Source: Ulota crispa | Taxonomy: Eukaryota; Streptophyta; Bryopsida; Orthotrichales; Orthotrichaceae | Reading direction: 5' to 3' | DNA: 64,000 nt | Assembly: GCA_963920765.1 (NCBI GenBank) | Contig: OY987248.1 | Coordinates: forward strand, 19,874,539 to 19,938,538 | Shown: piece after piece, positions 61,064 through 64,000 of the stretch | Position numbering within the stretch: the first letter of the stretch is position 1 | How the letters are laid out: every line of letters starts with the position of its first letter | Notes under the pieces: generated by a model | Told to the model about the DNA's origin: nothing | The model's database searches: none | What the model saw: only the letters and a program-made list of their open reading frames with translations | Translations under genes and position numbers: made by a program

Positions 61064-61758
61064 CCCCTAAAGGACCAACCTCCTTTTGGGGGACAAATGT
61101 GATTTTGGGCATGTACCTATGGCTAAACTACTTTGTGTAATTTTTTGCAAATTTTATTGGTGATGGGGAATTCCAAGACTTACACGGGCATCTAAGTTTT
61201 TCTTCATTCTAACATTTTCTAAAGAAGTTATAAATGAATTTTTGGAAAACATGCAAGATTGGGCAGCCCAAAAACTTCTTAAAAAATTGCGTTTTTTAAA
61301 AATAAAAACATGAAATAGGTTCTTTAGACTTATATGTAGGTGGGGAGCTTCTAATCATTCCATTTTCATTAATGAGATGGAAGTTATGAGAAGTTTTTGT
61401 TTGTGGGTAGGTGTGGTTTTGAGAGAAACCACAACTACGCGTAAATGAAAACTCCTCATAATTTTCATCTCATAAATCAAAATTGAAAAATTCAAAGCTT
61501 CCCACATATATATAAATCTAAAAACTAATTTCAGATTTTTGTTTTAAAAAAATGCAATTTTCTATTTTTTTGTGGAATGCCTACCTTCCCCTTTTTTTCA
61601 AAAATTCATGCACAACTTCTTCAATAAATGTCAAAATGAAGAGAAAATTAGATGCCCATGCAAGTCTTTGTATTCCAAAAATCGCACAAAATAGTTCAGT
61701 TATAAGTACATGCCCAAAACCCCACTTGACCCCAAGGGACCACTTGGGCCTTTAGGGG
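61064..61758. mobile_element. TTAA-family foldback element, 695 bp, decayed flanks
   Basis: Ends CCCCTAAAGGACCAACCTCC and CACTTGGGCCTTTAGGGG. The flanks are GTAA and ATAT, so the target duplication has mutated. Long palindrome centred near 61420. Confidence 0.75.
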
Positions 61759-63160
61759 ATATACAAAGAACTTTTTAGGATGAAACTCTAATGCATTTCC
61801 TTATTGGATGTAAATCATCAAAATAGTAAATTCGCCTTCAAATAAATGTCTGAATTTGCATACTTGCCACTTTAAAAATGCATATCACTTGGAGTATTTT
61901 AAGACTACTTCAGAACCTGTTTTGAAAGTGATATAAAATATATATAGCAATACACCATGCCCCAATTTAAATATGGGTTGTGTCCTATATCCTCAATTGT
62001 AAATTCTGTATTTATGTAGTGTTGCAAAAAATAATCTTGCCAATTTATTAGGACAGGAGGAAGTTTTCTAGGCAATTGACATTCTTTGAGTACAGTTCAT
62101 CTTTAGAGTACTTGGTAATTTCGAATTGCAATTAGGAAACTATAGAGACGTTCATTTGATAGATGTGCTTAAGAATATTTATACCTAAAATGAAAAAGAT
62201 TGTCTTTAAAAGCAAAAGTAATGAAATAGCACTTGTAGAGTATTAGAGTCCAAAACCTATACAAACTCCATTTGACAACAATGTCAAAATCCTTGCAATT
62301 ATGTTAAACATTTTACTACCAAGATATTCATGACCCTTATTGTAAAACACCATATCCAACAAATTGGAACAGTATCCACATTTTAGAATTGTTAACAATC
62401 ATGTTTTAATTAAATGAAATGATTACATAAATTTTGGGAAGTAGGATAGCAGTGTGCATGGTTTCATGTGAATATGCAAGTGTATAGGCCAGATTCTTTA
62501 TGAATTTCATGAATGCAAATAATGGTGGTAGTGGAATTAAACATCAAGCAATCATGGAGCTAGATTTCATATTAGGAACTTAGGACTTTTCCAACTTATT
62601 AAAAATGGTGATGTAGGTTAATAATGCATGGCTCAAAGCCCCAAACATTGCCTTTCTAAAATAAAATATGAAGCTATGCAGTTAGGTTCATAGAACAATG
62701 AAGTAAAAGAAATGTACAATTTTGATTTGGAAAATTGGCAATTTTCTAACATACACTAGACAAGCCTCAATGCAAATTCTTTTATTAGTGTTCTCATATG
62801 TTAAAGGTTTTGTAGACAATTTGGCCAGTATGTACTGTTGTCTGTTGCGGACAAAGTACTTCTAAAATAAGGTTGTATTACATATTATTATTTTTTTAAT
62901 AAATTGTTTATCAATGTCTTATATTAACTATGTGTATTGTAAATTGCATAGGGACATTTCCGCAATCTCATAGTATGTATTACAATAAACACTTAATATT
63001 TTAGTAATTTTATAAAAAACAAACCTTTGTTCATTCACTCTAAGAATCTAGGTGTCATTAACTGTATGCATATAAGAAGAAAAAAAGAACTAGACGTGAA
63101 ACTAACGCAAACTCTTTGTTTTGCATTCTTACATGACCAAATAATATTTCTTCAATTTAA
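61759..63160. other. AT-rich intergenic stretch without a gene
   Basis: I see neither a coding frame nor element termini. Simple runs of A or T are frequent, as is usual here. Confidence 0.4.
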
Positions 63161-64000
63161 CCCCTCAAGGCCCAAGTGTCCCCTTGGGGGACAAATGGAC
63201 CTCATGCATGTACCTATGATTGAATCAATTTTTATTAAAAAATTGGAATTTTTGAGGACGTTGGGGAATTCAAAGATCTATGTGAGCATCTAATTTTTTC
63301 TTCATTTCAACATTTATTAAAATGCATGAATTTTGGAACAACAAGTGAGGTTGGGTAGTTTGGGCACTCTAAGTAGTCCAAAAAACTTTTTTAAAAATTG
63401 CATTTTTTAAAATAAAAATCTAAAATTGGTTCTTTAGATTTTTGTATAAGTGGAAAGGTTTGAATCATTCAATTTTGATTGATGAGTAAGAAGTTTTAGT
63501 TTGTGGGTAGGTATGTGACTCCCAAACTTCCATTCCTTTTGCCCCTTGTAAAATTTGGTGATTTGATTTTCTTTTTGACTTTTTTTTCCAAGTTGTAGTA
63601 GACTAAGATTCCTTGGTTTTCACTATTTGGATCAGAGTTATTCAAGTTTGTCAAATTTACATAAATCTTCCAATTTTGCCTAGTGTATATGCAAATTCCA
63701 TGGCCTTACGACATTGCAAGATTTTACAAAGTATGATCCTCACCTCCAATTCATTTGTAAATTATCCTACACTTACCTAAATTGGTCTTCTACATGGAAA
63801 AAATAAACCTCAACTTTGCGTAGAGCAATTTCTTTGATATTGGAGCATTCAAAGGCTTGAGAAAATTTTGGGCAATAGGGAAAAAAACCTGCTTTGTCAC
63901 TTTAGATGTCAATATCTCACTCCTCTACATCTAGAATGAGCAAATTGTTTTCCCACAAGTACCTCCCGTAGTCTAGGGCAAGATCTTATGGGTGAATTTT
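63161..64000. mobile_element. TTAA-family element, cut by window edge or disrupted
   Basis: TTAA (63157-63160) precedes CCCCTCAAGGCCCAAGTG. The left arm follows the foldback members to about 63515 (GTGGGTAGGTATG), then changes to sequence similar to 51330-51600 in the long member. The right end is not inside the window. Confidence 0.6.

Overview
The window looks like a streptophyte nuclear genome: AT-rich, with intron-containing genes sitting as islands in a sea of small DNA transposons. Three loci give full reading frames once spliced: a DDB1 gene of plant type (19 exons, 1091 aa), an ORC4 gene (16 exons, 425 aa) and a single-exon F-box gene (373 aa). A fourth locus encodes a large EF-hand protein with repeated ECTF-type motifs, a style I associate with cilium/flagellum proteins. 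If that reading is right, the plant makes motile cells (bryophyte, lycophyte, fern or charophyte-grade alga rather than a flowering plant). The species cannot be named from the sequence.

Layout: 1-1.2 kb repeats; 1.5-3.95 kb (+) a two-exon gene for a probable mitochondrial coiled-coil protein (possibly mS26-like) with an intron full of MITEs; 5.4-12.3 kb (-) the EF-hand/ECTF gene in about 17 exons; 14.1-15.2 kb (-) the F-box gene; 15.8-16.7 kb a three-unit tandem repeat; 16.9-22 kb nested MITEs; 22.6-31.0 kb (+) DDB1; 31.9-51.7 kb a gene-free transposon graveyard; 52.6-56.4 kb (-) ORC4; 57.3-64 kb more elements.

The main non-genic signal is a diverse set of about 22 non-autonomous elements. 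They begin CCC(C), end (G)GGG and are flanked by TTAA or a one-base variant. Nested insertions with paralogous empty sites prove a 4-bp target duplication in several cases, which is piggyBac-like behaviour. A second set (TA-AGGTA...TACCT-TA termini) behaves like Tc1/mariner-type MITEs, and there are single Stowaway-like, Tc1-like and hAT-like elements plus a foldback family with GGGAATTG ends. I saw no transposase, reverse transcriptase, tRNA, rRNA or CRISPR array.

The genes do not form a pathway. DDB1 (CUL4 E3 ligase adaptor) and the F-box protein (presumed SCF adaptor) both serve ubiquitination, and ORC4 licenses replication origins; their proximity is most simply chance. Splice sites were placed by eye from GT/AG signals, reading phase and known family sequence; transcript data would settle them.
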